From NCBI GenBank assembly GCA_036825155.1, contig DAISYU010000006.1:1-64000 (forward strand): a stretch of 64,000 nucleotides of DNA, written 5' to 3'. This DNA is from DSAD01 sp036825155 (GTDB taxonomy: Bacteria; Desulfobacterota; Desulfomonilia; UBA1062). Of the stretch, positions 16,895 through 25,569 are shown in pieces; within the stretch, counting starts at the first letter, position 1; each line of letters opens with the position of its first letter. The notes under the pieces are model-generated. The model had not been told where the DNA came from. It saw only the letters and a list, made by a program, of their open reading frames with translations, and did no database searches. Made by a program: the position numbers and the translations under genes.

Positions 16895-17362
16895 TCACGG
16901 GAGATTCCTCATGATCTTGTCCCGCGTCTTCTCGATATGCTCGGAGATGATATGTACATCGCCCAGTACCGGCATGAAGTTGGTATCACCATGCCATCTG
17001 GGCACTATGTGGATGTGTACATGGTCTGCAACGCCGGCCCCTGAAACTGAGCCGATATTGCACCCGATATTGAAGCCATCCGGGTTCATTGCCTTTCGAA
17101 CGGCACCGACCAGAACTTTTACCAGCGACATCATCTCTAAGAATTCCTGTTCATCGACATCGTCCAGATCGCCCACATGCCTGTATGGGGCAACCATGCA
17201 GTGTCCGGTAGTGTAGGGGAACCGGTTCATGATCGCAAAGCAAGTCTGGTCTTTCCTGAGGATGAGCGGATCCTGATTGTCCGGAGCGGTGCAGAAGATA
17301 CACGTGCTCTCCTTAGGAGTCGTTACATATTCCATTCTCCACGGAGCCCAGATATTGTTCAT
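16895..17362 (-). CDS. HIT-family nucleotide hydrolase/transferase
   Basis: 155 residues, a standard length for HIT proteins. The catalytic histidine triad is HVHIHIVPRW near residue 117. The N-terminus WAPWRMEYV, then CIFCTAPDN and CMVAPYRHVGDL are typical of Ap4A phosphorylase-like bacterial HIT proteins, with a possible zinc Cys pair in CIFC. The likely reaction is hydrolysis or phosphorolysis of dinucleoside polyphosphates or adenylated compounds. The start codon overlaps the stop of the upstream phosphodiesterase gene by four bases, indicating one operon. Substrate not determined. Confidence 0.9.
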   Translation of the reverse strand: MNNIWAPWRMEYVTTPKESTCIFCTAPDNQDPLILRKDQTCFAIMNRFPYTTGHCMVAPYRHVGDLDDVDEQEFLEMMSLVKVLVGAVRKAMNPDGFNIGCNIGSVSGAGVADHVHIHIVPRWHGDTNFMPVLGDVHIISEHIEKTRDKIMRNLP

Positions 17363-17847
17363 AGCGAGATGATCTCCCCCTCGATCATTTTTCCGTCGAT
17401 TCTTATTATACCGATTGAATTTGAGGATGTAAATCGTGAGTCTGTAGGAGAACCAGGATTAAAAAAGAAGATGCCCGCCTCATAGGCACAGAAAGCCTGA
17501 TGGGTATGACCGTAGATTATGGCATCCACTCTCTCAAACGAGGTGCGGATTCGCCGGCGTATCCCATGAGGAGACCCCCATCCGTGGATAATGCCTATAG
17601 AGAGCTCTTCTATCCTGATCGTGCGGCTTGTTGGGTACGACCTCTGTACATCTGCACTGTCCATATTGCCGCACACGGCAATCACCTCTTTGTCCAGTGC
17701 CATGAACAAGTCGAGTACATCCAATGTCACCATGTCTCCGGCATGGATGACCATCTCGACATCATGGAAGTGTTTGTGGATGACCGACTCGAGGAACGTG
17801 TCCGGACTCCTGCGATGAGTGTCTGATATCACACCGATTTTTGTCAT
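17359..17847 (-). CDS. YfcE/MJ0936-type metallophosphoesterase
   Basis: 162 residues from the start MTKIGVISDTHRR. The calcineurin-like motifs are in order: DTH in VISDTH, GD in VIHAGDMVTLD near 38, GNMD in VCGNMDSA near 63, then GIIHGWG and IYGHTHQAF near 125. These residues should bind two metal ions for phosphodiester hydrolysis. The PAGSPTD-like FFNPGSPTDSR near the C-terminus is typical of YfcE proteins. A GTG six codons upstream is an alternative start. Four-base overlap with the downstream HIT gene suggests coupled expression. Physiological substrate unknown. Confidence 0.9.
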   Translation of the reverse strand: MTKIGVISDTHRRSPDTFLESVIHKHFHDVEMVIHAGDMVTLDVLDLFMALDKEVIAVCGNMDSADVQRSYPTSRTIRIEELSIGIIHGWGSPHGIRRRIRTSFERVDAIIYGHTHQAFCAYEAGIFFFNPGSPTDSRFTSSNSIGIIRIDGKMIEGEIISL

Positions 17848-17954
17848 ATTCTCTAGAGAACACACTTCCCGTGGTTTTGCAAGATGAAGGTGGAAAGATA
17901 CACTGTCGAAGTATCGAGTTGTAATCCGGCGATGCTCAGTTCAGATTCCGGGCA

Positions 17955-19211
17955 TCAGAGATACTCATCTGCATTCTCAGTGAAATTCTTGACGTCAAAG
18001 ATCACTCCCTGTTGTGCCTTCAGTTCCTTCAGATCAAGGGATTTGAATTCATCATGAGCCACTGCAACCATAATCCCTTCGTATTGGGGCTTCAGGTCGC
18101 TCCGGCTTGTAATGAGGTCTATTCCGTATTCGGCCTTCACCTCATCAGGATCGGCGAGGGGGTCGTAGACATCAAAGTTGCAGTCGAAATCCTGCAACTG
18201 TTTGATGATATCTATCACCTTGGAATTCCTTATGTCCGGACAGTTTTCCTTGAAGGTAATGCCTAAGACCAGGATGTTCGTATCGGTGATCCTGTGGGCC
18301 TTTTTCACCATCATCTTTATGAGCTGCGTTGCCACATACCTGCCCATACCGTCGTTGAGTCTGCGGCCTGCAAGGATGATTTGCGGAATATACCCCAGGC
18401 TCTCCGCCTTATGGGTCAGATAGTAAGGGTCGACGCCGATGCAGTGTCCGCCCACAAGACCAGGCTCGAAAGCGAGGAAGTTCCATTTGGTGCGTGCTGC
18501 ATCGAGCACATCTCTGGTTCTTATGTTCATACGTGAAAAGATCATTGCAAGTTCATTGATAAAGGCGATGTTGATGTCTCTCTGGGCGTTCTCGATGACC
18601 TTTGCCGCCTCTGCAACCTTGATGCACGGGGCGAGGTGGGTTCCTGCTTCTATGATGGATTTGTAGAGATTGTCTACAATAAGGGCAGCCTCGGGGGTGG
18701 AGCCGGATGTCACTTTCTTGATGTTGACGAGCCTGTGGGCCTTGTCTCCCGGGTTGATCCTCTCCGGGCTGTAGCCGCAGAAAAAATCCCTGTTGTACGT
18801 AAGCCCCGAGACCTGCTCGATCACCGGAACACAATCCTCTTCCGTGGCTCCGGGATAGACGGTTGACTCATATATCACGATATCTCCTCTGGCGATAACG
18901 CTGCCCACAGTAGAGCTCGCCTTTTTCAACAGGGTCAGATCCGGTCTGTTGTATCTGTCGATGGGTGTTGGAACCGTTATAATATAGGTGTTGCAATCTC
19001 TGAGATCGTCCACGTTGCAGGTATAGGAAAGATGTGCTGCGCACTTGAGCTCTTCCGGGCTCATTTCCCGTGTTCTGTCGCGGTGTTCCCTCAGCTCATC
19101 GATCCGAACCGTGTTGATGTCGAAGCCGATGGTGGTATACTTTTTTCCGAACTGAACAGCCAGCGGCAGCCCCACATATCCCAGACCGATAATTGCTATT
19201 GTATGTTCCAT
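17955..19211 (-). CDS. UDP-N-acetylhexosamine dehydrogenase (TviB/WbpO type)
   Basis: 418 residues of the UDP-glucose/GDP-mannose dehydrogenase family. The NAD-binding motif is IAIIGLGYVGLPLAVQFG, and the catalytic cysteine is in LVGGHCIGVDPYYL near residue 256. TVYPGATEEDCVPVIE near 117 and CGYSPERINPGDK near 145 mark the TviB/WbpO branch that oxidises UDP-N-acetyl-galactosamine or -glucosamine to the uronic acid with two NAD molecules. LGITFKENCPDIRNSK near 313 is in the C-terminal domain. It would feed surface polysaccharide synthesis although it stands apart from the glycosyltransferase genes at the left of the window. It is divergent from murI. Confidence 0.9.
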   Translation of the reverse strand: MEHTIAIIGLGYVGLPLAVQFGKKYTTIGFDINTVRIDELREHRDRTREMSPEELKCAAHLSYTCNVDDLRDCNTYIITVPTPIDRYNRPDLTLLKKASSTVGSVIARGDIVIYESTVYPGATEEDCVPVIEQVSGLTYNRDFFCGYSPERINPGDKAHRLVNIKKVTSGSTPEAALIVDNLYKSIIEAGTHLAPCIKVAEAAKVIENAQRDINIAFINELAMIFSRMNIRTRDVLDAARTKWNFLAFEPGLVGGHCIGVDPYYLTHKAESLGYIPQIILAGRRLNDGMGRYVATQLIKMMVKKAHRITDTNILVLGITFKENCPDIRNSKVIDIIKQLQDFDCNFDVYDPLADPDEVKAEYGIDLITSRSDLKPQYEGIMVAVAHDEFKSLDLKELKAQQGVIFDVKNFTENADEYL

Positions 19212-19369
19212 GTTTTCTCCCCATCAACGCATGCATTACAGCAAGGCATGCCCCTTATCATATTTTCGAGCCGTACCAAAGACCAAATTCGATCTTCATA
19301 AGAATATTCGGAAATTGTGTGGTGAACTTGAGGGATATCGCACCATTTGGGTCGTATGATGCTCTTTGC

Positions 19370-19399
19370 TTGACAGCTGATGGCAAAAAAACATAGACA
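19370..19399 (+). promoter_or_regulatory. Candidate sigma70-type promoter for murI
   Basis: A perfect TTGACA at 19370-19375 is followed after 18 bases by TAGACA at 19394-19399, about 50 bases before the murI ATG. The -10 is weak and the spacer one base long, so this is only a candidate. Confidence 0.35.
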
Positions 19400-19448
19400 A
19401 TTGGCAATTGTATTTATCATACGGCACATAAGAGAAAGCGGGTCATCC

Positions 19449-20246
19449 ATGGAACGGAAACACACTAGGATCGGGGTGTTTGATTCGGGCATAGGGGGTC
19501 TTACCGTGCTCAGAGGGCTGCTGGACCTGTTGCCCGGGATCGACATCGCGTATCTTGGGGACAGTGCACGTCTCCCATACGGGACCAAGTCACCAAAGAC
19601 GATCATTCGCTACAGCCTCCAGTGCGCCGGTTTCCTGGTCTCCAAGGACATCGATATGCTGGTGGTTGCCTGTAATACCGCCAGTGCCCATGCAATCCCC
19701 GAATTGAGGAAGGAATTTGCCATCCCTGTGGTGGGAGTGGTGGATGCCGGTGCGCGTGCGGTCATCGAAGCAGGAGGGACCCGGATAGGGGTAATCGGTA
19801 CCCCGTCGACCATTAAAAGCCGGGCCTATGATACCGCCATTTTGAACCTGAAACCCGATGCCGAGGTATTCTCTCAGGCATGTCCGCTGTTCGTACCGCT
19901 GGTGGAAGAAGGGTGGTTTGATAACGATATCACCGAGAGAGTGGCGCAGCGATATCTCAGCGATCTGATTGAGCAGGATATCGACACGCTGCTGCTTGGA
20001 TGCACCCATTATCCGATGTTAAAAAAAGTTATTGCACGGGTCATGGGAGATGACGTCCGTATCATAGATTCGGCCCATTCAACGGCTCAGACCGTATCAG
20101 GGATGATCGGGGAGAGCTATAACCCTGGCAGATCCCAGTCCATTGTCTACTATCTGTCCGACCTCTCCCAGAATTTCATAGACCTTGGGGAGGTGTTTTT
20201 GGGTAAAGAAATGAAGTATGTATATGATGTGGATCTTTGTGTATAA
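19449..20246 (+). CDS. murI: Glutamate racemase
   Basis: 265 residues from the start MERKHTRIGVFDSGIGG, which I prefer to an in-frame ATG 69 bases upstream because family members begin just before the FDSGIGGLTVL motif. Catalytic cysteines are in VVACNTASAHAIPEL near residue 75 and LLLGCTHYPML near 183, and YLGDSARLPYGTK near 39 is a signature. It makes D-glutamate for peptidoglycan. The fusA-like gene starts 22 bases downstream, so the two are likely co-transcribed. It is divergent from the nucleotide-sugar dehydrogenase. Confidence 0.95.
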   Translation: MERKHTRIGVFDSGIGGLTVLRGLLDLLPGIDIAYLGDSARLPYGTKSPKTIIRYSLQCAGFLVSKDIDMLVVACNTASAHAIPELRKEFAIPVVGVVDAGARAVIEAGGTRIGVIGTPSTIKSRAYDTAILNLKPDAEVFSQACPLFVPLVEEGWFDNDITERVAQRYLSDLIEQDIDTLLLGCTHYPMLKKVIARVMGDDVRIIDSAHSTAQTVSGMIGESYNPGRSQSIVYYLSDLSQNFIDLGEVFLGKEMKYVYDVDLCV

Positions 20247-20268
20247 TAGATAAGCAAGGGAAGACCTC

Positions 20269-22287
20269 ATGAGCAAAAAGAGATTATCACGAGTACGAAA
20301 CATGGGCTTTGTCGCCCATATCGATGCAGGAAAGACTACGGTCACCGAGAGAGTGCTCTTTTATGCCGGGAAGATACACAGGATGGGAGAGGTCCATGAT
20401 GGTCAGGCCACTATGGACTGGATGCCCCAGGAACAGGAGAGAGGTATCACCATAACATCTGCGGTTACCACATGCAGCTGGAACAATCATAATATTCACA
20501 TCATAGATACCCCGGGACATGTCGATTTCACCATAGAGGTGGAACGAAGCCTGCGCGTGCTTGATGGCGCCGTGATGATACTGTGCGCCGTTGGAGGGGT
20601 CCAGGCCCAGACGGAAACCGTGTGGCAGCAGTGCAAGAAATACCAGGTGCCCACCGTGGCCTTTGTGAATAAATTAGACAGGCTCGGCGCTGATTTTGAT
20701 TCCGTGATACAACAGATGCAGGACCGACTCGAGGTGAAGCCGCTGCCGCTGCAGCTCCCGTTCTTCGAAGGGGATAATCTCAAAGGTGTTGTGGATATAA
20801 TCAACTGGCGTGTTCTACTGTGGGATGAGGACAGTCTCGGTGCAACATATGATGTCTATCCGATTACGGACGATCTTCTCCCTGATGCGATTCATGCACG
20901 AGATCATCTGCTCGAGACACTCGCTGACTATGACGATGAGATCATGGAGCTCTATCTTGCCGGAGAACTCCCCGAGCAGGACAGGATAAAAGAGACACTC
21001 AGGAAGGTTACCCTCGATAATCTCGTTGTGCCGGTACTGTGCGGTTCTGCACTCAAGAACAAGGGGATACAGCCTCTGATCGATGCCGTTATCGACTATC
21101 TGCCTTCTCCGGAAGAAGTCAAACCGGTTATTGCCCATGACAAGAAAACGGGTGAACAGCTCCAGGTGGAGATAACCCCTGATGGTTCGCTCTTGGCATA
21201 TGTGTTCAAGGTCTACATGGATGAAGGCAGGAGAATGGTCTATATGAGAATATATTCCGGCACGCTGCATGTGGGAGAGGATGTGTTCAACACCACGCGA
21301 GATACCCGGGAGAAGATCGCAAGACTGTTCGAGATGCATTCTCATCATAAACAGCGCATAGACACTGCCGTAGCAGGGGATATCGTCGCCGTGGTGGGTC
21401 TGAAGGATTCCGTTACCGGGGATACCATTGCCCGCCAGAACGAATCCATCGTGCTGGAGCCCATAGAAATCCTCAAGCCGGTGATCTCTGTCGCCATTGA
21501 ACCAAAGAGTTCGGATTCTTCAGAACGTCTCCTCCAGGCAATGAAAAAGATCATGGAGGAAGATCCCACCATAAAGGTGAACGAAGACCCGGACACCGGT
21601 CAGATCATTCTCGAGGGCATGGGGGAACTTCATCTTGAAGTGGCCATAGACAGGTTCAAGACTGCCTTCGGTGTGGATATCAATGTAGGGAAACCGCAGG
21701 TGCTCTACTGTTCATCTATACAGCAGTCCGCACTCTCTGAGATCGTTTTTGACAAGAAGATCGGTGAGGTCGATCATTTCGGCCATATAGAACTCATCTC
21801 CGGACCGGCACGGCGTGGAGACGGCAATACATTCAGGATCAGCCCTGATGTGGGTGATGATCTGAGGCCATATGTAATGGCCGGGCTCGAAGAGGCCTGT
21901 CTGGCGGACCCGGTATACGGGTATGAGGTCGCAGATATTGACGTTGAGGTAAAGAAGGTCATACTGAATGACAGGACAACCCCGCAGGGGACGAAGATAG
22001 CGGCACAGATGGCCTTGCAGGATGCCATGAAGAAGGCCGGTGTTCTCCAGTTGGAACCCATCATGGAGCTTGATGCCCTCTCTCCGGAAGAGTATGTTGG
22101 TGACGTTGTAGGCGATCTCAGCTCCAGGAAAGCCAGTATTGAAGGGGTGGTCATCAAAGGCAAGTATCACCAGATAAAGGCCTATGTCCCCTTGTCCTCT
22201 ACATTCGGCTATTCAACCGGGCTCAGGTCGCTGACCCGGGGCAGGGGGAGTTTCTCGATGAGGTTCCATGGCTTTGATGCGGTGTAA
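20269..22287 (+). CDS. fusA: Elongation factor G paralogue
   Basis: 672 residues with the complete EF-G architecture. G1 is AHIDAGKT, switch I ends ERGITITSA, G3 is DTPGHVDF, and G4 is NKLD near residue 139. Domains II to V follow, with EGMGELHLEV near 450 and the C-terminal YSTGLRSLTRGRGSFSM. It is about 20 residues shorter than typical EF-G and sits next to murI, not with rpsL, rpsG and tuf, so it is probably a second copy, either for translocation or ribosome recycling. The sequence alone cannot distinguish those roles. RBS AAGGGAAG precedes the start. Confidence 0.9.
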   Translation: MSKKRLSRVRNMGFVAHIDAGKTTVTERVLFYAGKIHRMGEVHDGQATMDWMPQEQERGITITSAVTTCSWNNHNIHIIDTPGHVDFTIEVERSLRVLDGAVMILCAVGGVQAQTETVWQQCKKYQVPTVAFVNKLDRLGADFDSVIQQMQDRLEVKPLPLQLPFFEGDNLKGVVDIINWRVLLWDEDSLGATYDVYPITDDLLPDAIHARDHLLETLADYDDEIMELYLAGELPEQDRIKETLRKVTLDNLVVPVLCGSALKNKGIQPLIDAVIDYLPSPEEVKPVIAHDKKTGEQLQVEITPDGSLLAYVFKVYMDEGRRMVYMRIYSGTLHVGEDVFNTTRDTREKIARLFEMHSHHKQRIDTAVAGDIVAVVGLKDSVTGDTIARQNESIVLEPIEILKPVISVAIEPKSSDSSERLLQAMKKIMEEDPTIKVNEDPDTGQIILEGMGELHLEVAIDRFKTAFGVDINVGKPQVLYCSSIQQSALSEIVFDKKIGEVDHFGHIELISGPARRGDGNTFRISPDVGDDLRPYVMAGLEEACLADPVYGYEVADIDVEVKKVILNDRTTPQGTKIAAQMALQDAMKKAGVLQLEPIMELDALSPEEYVGDVVGDLSSRKASIEGVVIKGKYHQIKAYVPLSSTFGYSTGLRSLTRGRGSFSMRFHGFDAV

Positions 22288-22447
22288 GAATCTCCTTGAG
22301 AGAGTATGCATGTTATGAGACAGTATAATATGGTATGGTGGTGAGTGGACCGGGAGGTAAACAGGTGTCGGGGTGCGGGAAATTTATCCCTGGGCAAAGA
22401 GTCACTGCCGGGAAGATCCTGCCCTTACAAGTGATTCGAGATCCATA

Positions 22448-23284
22448 ATGATAAAACGATTCAAATGGTTACTGGAACTGTTTGTGCTGACCTTATTTGC
22501 GTGGGTCGCAGCCGGTATCATCACCTCTATAGCGGGTTATGTCCTTTATGAACCGCCCATGCCTCAAGGCAAGTCCGATATTTCAGTCTCGAAGAACAAC
22601 AGGGTTTCCAAGGGCAAGACTGAATATGATGTGATTGTCGAGAGGGATCTCCTCCAGGTGGGAAAGAGTTCACCTTCGGCACGTACGGCCCCGGTGGAAA
22701 AGGATGTTGTCCGGCCAATTGCAGAGATGGGCCTGACCCTCAAGGGGACGATAACCGGTCCAAAGGAGATTGCCAGGGCTATTATAGAAGAAAAGCGGGA
22801 ACAGAAAAGTTACAAGATCGGCGATGAGGTAAAAGGGGCAGTTGTACTGGCTATATACAGGAACAAGGTGATCATGGATGTTAACGGCCAGGAGCAGATG
22901 CTCGTAGTTGAAGAAGCACAATCGAAAGCTTCTCCCACATCAAGAAGTACACCGCCGGCTGCTCCAAGACCTGCCGCGCCCGGCACTTCAGGCATTACAT
23001 CGATTATGAAAAATCTGGATCAGTATATCGGCTCTGCCAGGGTTGTACCGTATTTCAAGGGGGGCGAGCCGTATGGCTTCAGGGTAAGCAATCTCAAAGA
23101 GGGCACTATGGTCTATGATCTCGGTGTACGCTCCGGCGATATTATCCGCTCTGTCAACGGTGTACCCATCCGCACACCCGAGGATGCATTTAACGCGTAC
23201 CAGGAAATGCAGAATGAAGCCTCCGTTGAAGTCGAGCTGGAGAGAAAAGGGGAATCAACCACGATAACTGTACCCTTGCAGTGA
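22448..23284 (+). CDS. gspC: Type II secretion protein GspC (PulC-like)
   Basis: 278 residues from MIKRFKWLLELF, chosen because this ATG begins directly at the inner-membrane helix (WLLELFVLTLFAWVAAGI). A periplasmic homology region follows around residues 65-140 (AEMGLTLKGTITGPKEIARAII), then a Pro/Ala/Ser linker, then a PDZ domain from about 185 (VPYFKGGEPYGFRVSNL, GVRSGDIIRSVNGVPI). GspC links the inner-membrane platform to the secretin and can select substrates through the PDZ domain. It opens the secretion gene group and is followed by the ATPase gene after 38 bases. Confidence 0.9.
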   Translation: MIKRFKWLLELFVLTLFAWVAAGIITSIAGYVLYEPPMPQGKSDISVSKNNRVSKGKTEYDVIVERDLLQVGKSSPSARTAPVEKDVVRPIAEMGLTLKGTITGPKEIARAIIEEKREQKSYKIGDEVKGAVVLAIYRNKVIMDVNGQEQMLVVEEAQSKASPTSRSTPPAAPRPAAPGTSGITSIMKNLDQYIGSARVVPYFKGGEPYGFRVSNLKEGTMVYDLGVRSGDIIRSVNGVPIRTPEDAFNAYQEMQNEASVEVELERKGESTTITVPLQ

Positions 23285-23322
23285 TACGGTCGTGGTGGAG
23301 TGAGTAGGTAAGGGAAAGAACA

Positions 23323-24831
23323 ATGTTTGAAAGTTTTTTCGGACTTTCAGAAAACCCTTTTAATCTGACACCTGATCCGAAATTCCTCTTTCTTTCCCAG
23401 GTGCACCAGGAGGCCTTGTCTCATCTCCAGTACGGGATCGAACAGAGAAAGGGATTCGTGTTGATAACCGGAGAGGTGGGTGCCGGCAAGACCACCATTT
23501 GCCGTTCGCTCCTGGCCAAGCTTCCCAGGAAAACCAGGACCGCCCTGGTATTAAACCCGTCGCTGTCATCTGTTGAACTTCTCCAGACCATCAATCAGGA
23601 CTTCGGCATAGATGCCGCTCCCACCTCGAAGAAGGAACTTCTCGACAGGCTCTATGAATTTCTCATACAGGTTTTTGTTGATGGAGAGAATGCCGTCTTG
23701 ATCATCGACGAATGTCAGAACCTCTCCCCTGATGTTCTGGAACAGATTCGTATGCTTTCCAACCTGGAGACGGAAAAGGAGAAACTCCTTCAGATCCTTC
23801 TGATAGGCCAGCCCCAGCTTGCGAAGATGCTCTCATCGCCGGATCTTAAACAGATAAACGACCGCATTGTGCTGAGATATCACATATGGCCGTTAGGGCT
23901 GGCTGATACAAAAGAGTATATCAGCCACCGGCTTGCCGTGGCTGGTTCCCATGGCAACATCAAATTCACCTCCTCCGCGCTGAAACGGATCTATGCCTCT
24001 GCTCAGGGACTTCCGAGGAAGATCAACGCCGTGGCTGAACGGTCTCTGCTCATCGCATACTTGAAGGCAAAGAGGACCATTTCCAAGGGCATTGTCGATG
24101 GTGCAATACAGGAACTGCGGGGTAACTACCACGAAGAAAGACTCTCTAAGAGGCTGCTCGTCCCGGCTATAGCCGTTGCTTTCTTCATTGTGTTCCTGGG
24201 GATATTCTGGCCTTCGCTCTTTTCCGATCTTTCGGAATATATTGACAGTTCCGTTATTGCCACCGACCGGGTAATCATGGACCAACCAGATAGGACGCAG
24301 GAAGAGCCGACGAACACCCGTGACTGGGTCATCCCTGACTACGATTCCGCGCTGGAGACCCTGGCCTTGCTGCCGGAAGGGCTTACCGGTCCGGACACGC
24401 TCAATCTTCATCCACAGCCCGAGTGCCTGAAACATATAGGTAAACCATCCATTGCATCGGTTGAAACGGGATACCTGATTCTGGTCCATGCAACGGACGA
24501 TTTCGTTCGGTTTCTGGGCAGGGACAAGGCGATCGTCGAGGTTGGCATGGATGAGTTCAAGTCCATATACAGATGGAATATAATGATAAATTATGCAAAA
24601 GAGCCCGAAGAAAAGATCTACACCTTTGAAGATACGGGAGAAGAGGTGGAGAAGATACAGTATATATTGTCAAAGCGCGGATACCTCCCGGAAGAACCCA
24701 GCGGGATATATGATGTTGCAACCTCCAGGGGTGTTGAACGATTACAGGAAGAGTTCGGTCTCGCACGGGATGGTGTTGCCGGACCTGAGACCATGACGCT
24801 GATTGCCCTTCTTGAAAAAGGAATGAAATGA
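23323..24831 (+). CDS. GspA/ExeA-like AAA ATPase with peptidoglycan-binding domain
   Basis: 502 residues. The N-terminal FFGLSENPFNLTPDPKFLF is the ExeA signature. Walker A is GEVGAGKTT near residue 50 and Walker B is AVLIIDECQNLSPD near 125. One membrane helix follows near 268 (LLVPAIAVAFFIVFLGIFW). The periplasmic part ends in a peptidoglycan-binding repeat (IQYILSKRGYLPEEPSG) in the last 60 residues. In Aeromonas, ExeA with ExeB helps place the secretin through the cell wall. Here it lies between gspC and a GspB-like gene, with a four-base ATGA overlap to the latter, which supports that role. Confidence 0.9.
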   Translation: MFESFFGLSENPFNLTPDPKFLFLSQVHQEALSHLQYGIEQRKGFVLITGEVGAGKTTICRSLLAKLPRKTRTALVLNPSLSSVELLQTINQDFGIDAAPTSKKELLDRLYEFLIQVFVDGENAVLIIDECQNLSPDVLEQIRMLSNLETEKEKLLQILLIGQPQLAKMLSSPDLKQINDRIVLRYHIWPLGLADTKEYISHRLAVAGSHGNIKFTSSALKRIYASAQGLPRKINAVAERSLLIAYLKAKRTISKGIVDGAIQELRGNYHEERLSKRLLVPAIAVAFFIVFLGIFWPSLFSDLSEYIDSSVIATDRVIMDQPDRTQEEPTNTRDWVIPDYDSALETLALLPEGLTGPDTLNLHPQPECLKHIGKPSIASVETGYLILVHATDDFVRFLGRDKAIVEVGMDEFKSIYRWNIMINYAKEPEEKIYTFEDTGEEVEKIQYILSKRGYLPEEPSGIYDVATSRGVERLQEEFGLARDGVAGPETMTLIALLEKGMK

Positions 24832-25553
24832 GTTCAATATACGATGCACTCCAGAGGATACAGGCACAGAAGGCAACAATCTCCTCGAGCGTTCTCAGGG
24901 AGGATGATTCATCACGGACAAAGATCTTCTGGCTGGTTGTTTTTTCCATCATCATAGGCTCTGTTTGCACTGCGGCTCTTTTCTATGGTGTTAGGGCACT
25001 GAAAGATGGTAATGGAGAAATAAAAAACACCACCGCTCAGACAATTTCACGGACTGCCTCAGAGGTTGGTCCTCCTGCGGAGCAGGACGCTGTGGTCCAT
25101 GGAGGTGGAGATGTAACCGGCGGAATCGAGCGCTGTCTAAAAGCCATTGATTCACAGCCGGATAAGGTGGATGCATATTTAGAGCTCGGCGGGCTCTACT
25201 ATGAATCGGATGATTATGACAAGGCGTTGCTCACCTATACAAAAGCACTTCGATACTTTCGGGGTGACGCCAGGATCTTGAATAATATCGGGAGCGTAAT
25301 GTTGGCAAAGGGGGATATGGATAAGGCCATAGGATATTTTGTTCATGCAAACACGATATCCAAGGATTTCGTCGAACCCGTATATAACATGGCATGTGCA
25401 TACGCAAAAAAAAAGAATCAGGCTGAAGCACTCGCTGCTTTTAAAAGGGCATACGCATTGAATCCGGAAGTGGGGCTATGGGCGGTCCAGGACCCTGACC
25501 TGGAATACTTAAGAGGCAACGTTGAGTTTGATGCCATAGTCCATGTGCAATAA
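24828..25553 (+). CDS. GspB-like inner-membrane TPR protein
   Basis: 241 residues. The N-terminus MSSIYDALQRIQAQK recalls the cytoplasmic start of GspB proteins. A single membrane helix (IFWLVVFSIIIGSVCTAALF) follows near residue 35, then a periplasmic linker, then about three TPR-like repeats from residue 100 (VDAYLELGGLYYESDDYDKAL, ARILNNIGSVMLAKGDMDKAI). The gene overlaps the ExeA-like gene by four bases and precedes gspD by 16 bases, so its product probably partners the ATPase and helps assemble the secretin. The TPR region differs from the usual GspB C-terminus, so the name is by position and N-terminus only. Confidence 0.8.
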   Translation: MSSIYDALQRIQAQKATISSSVLREDDSSRTKIFWLVVFSIIIGSVCTAALFYGVRALKDGNGEIKNTTAQTISRTASEVGPPAEQDAVVHGGGDVTGGIERCLKAIDSQPDKVDAYLELGGLYYESDDYDKALLTYTKALRYFRGDARILNNIGSVMLAKGDMDKAIGYFVHANTISKDFVEPVYNMACAYAKKKNQAEALAAFKRAYALNPEVGLWAVQDPDLEYLRGNVEFDAIVHVQ

Positions 25554-25569
25554 TCTACAAGGGGGAAGA

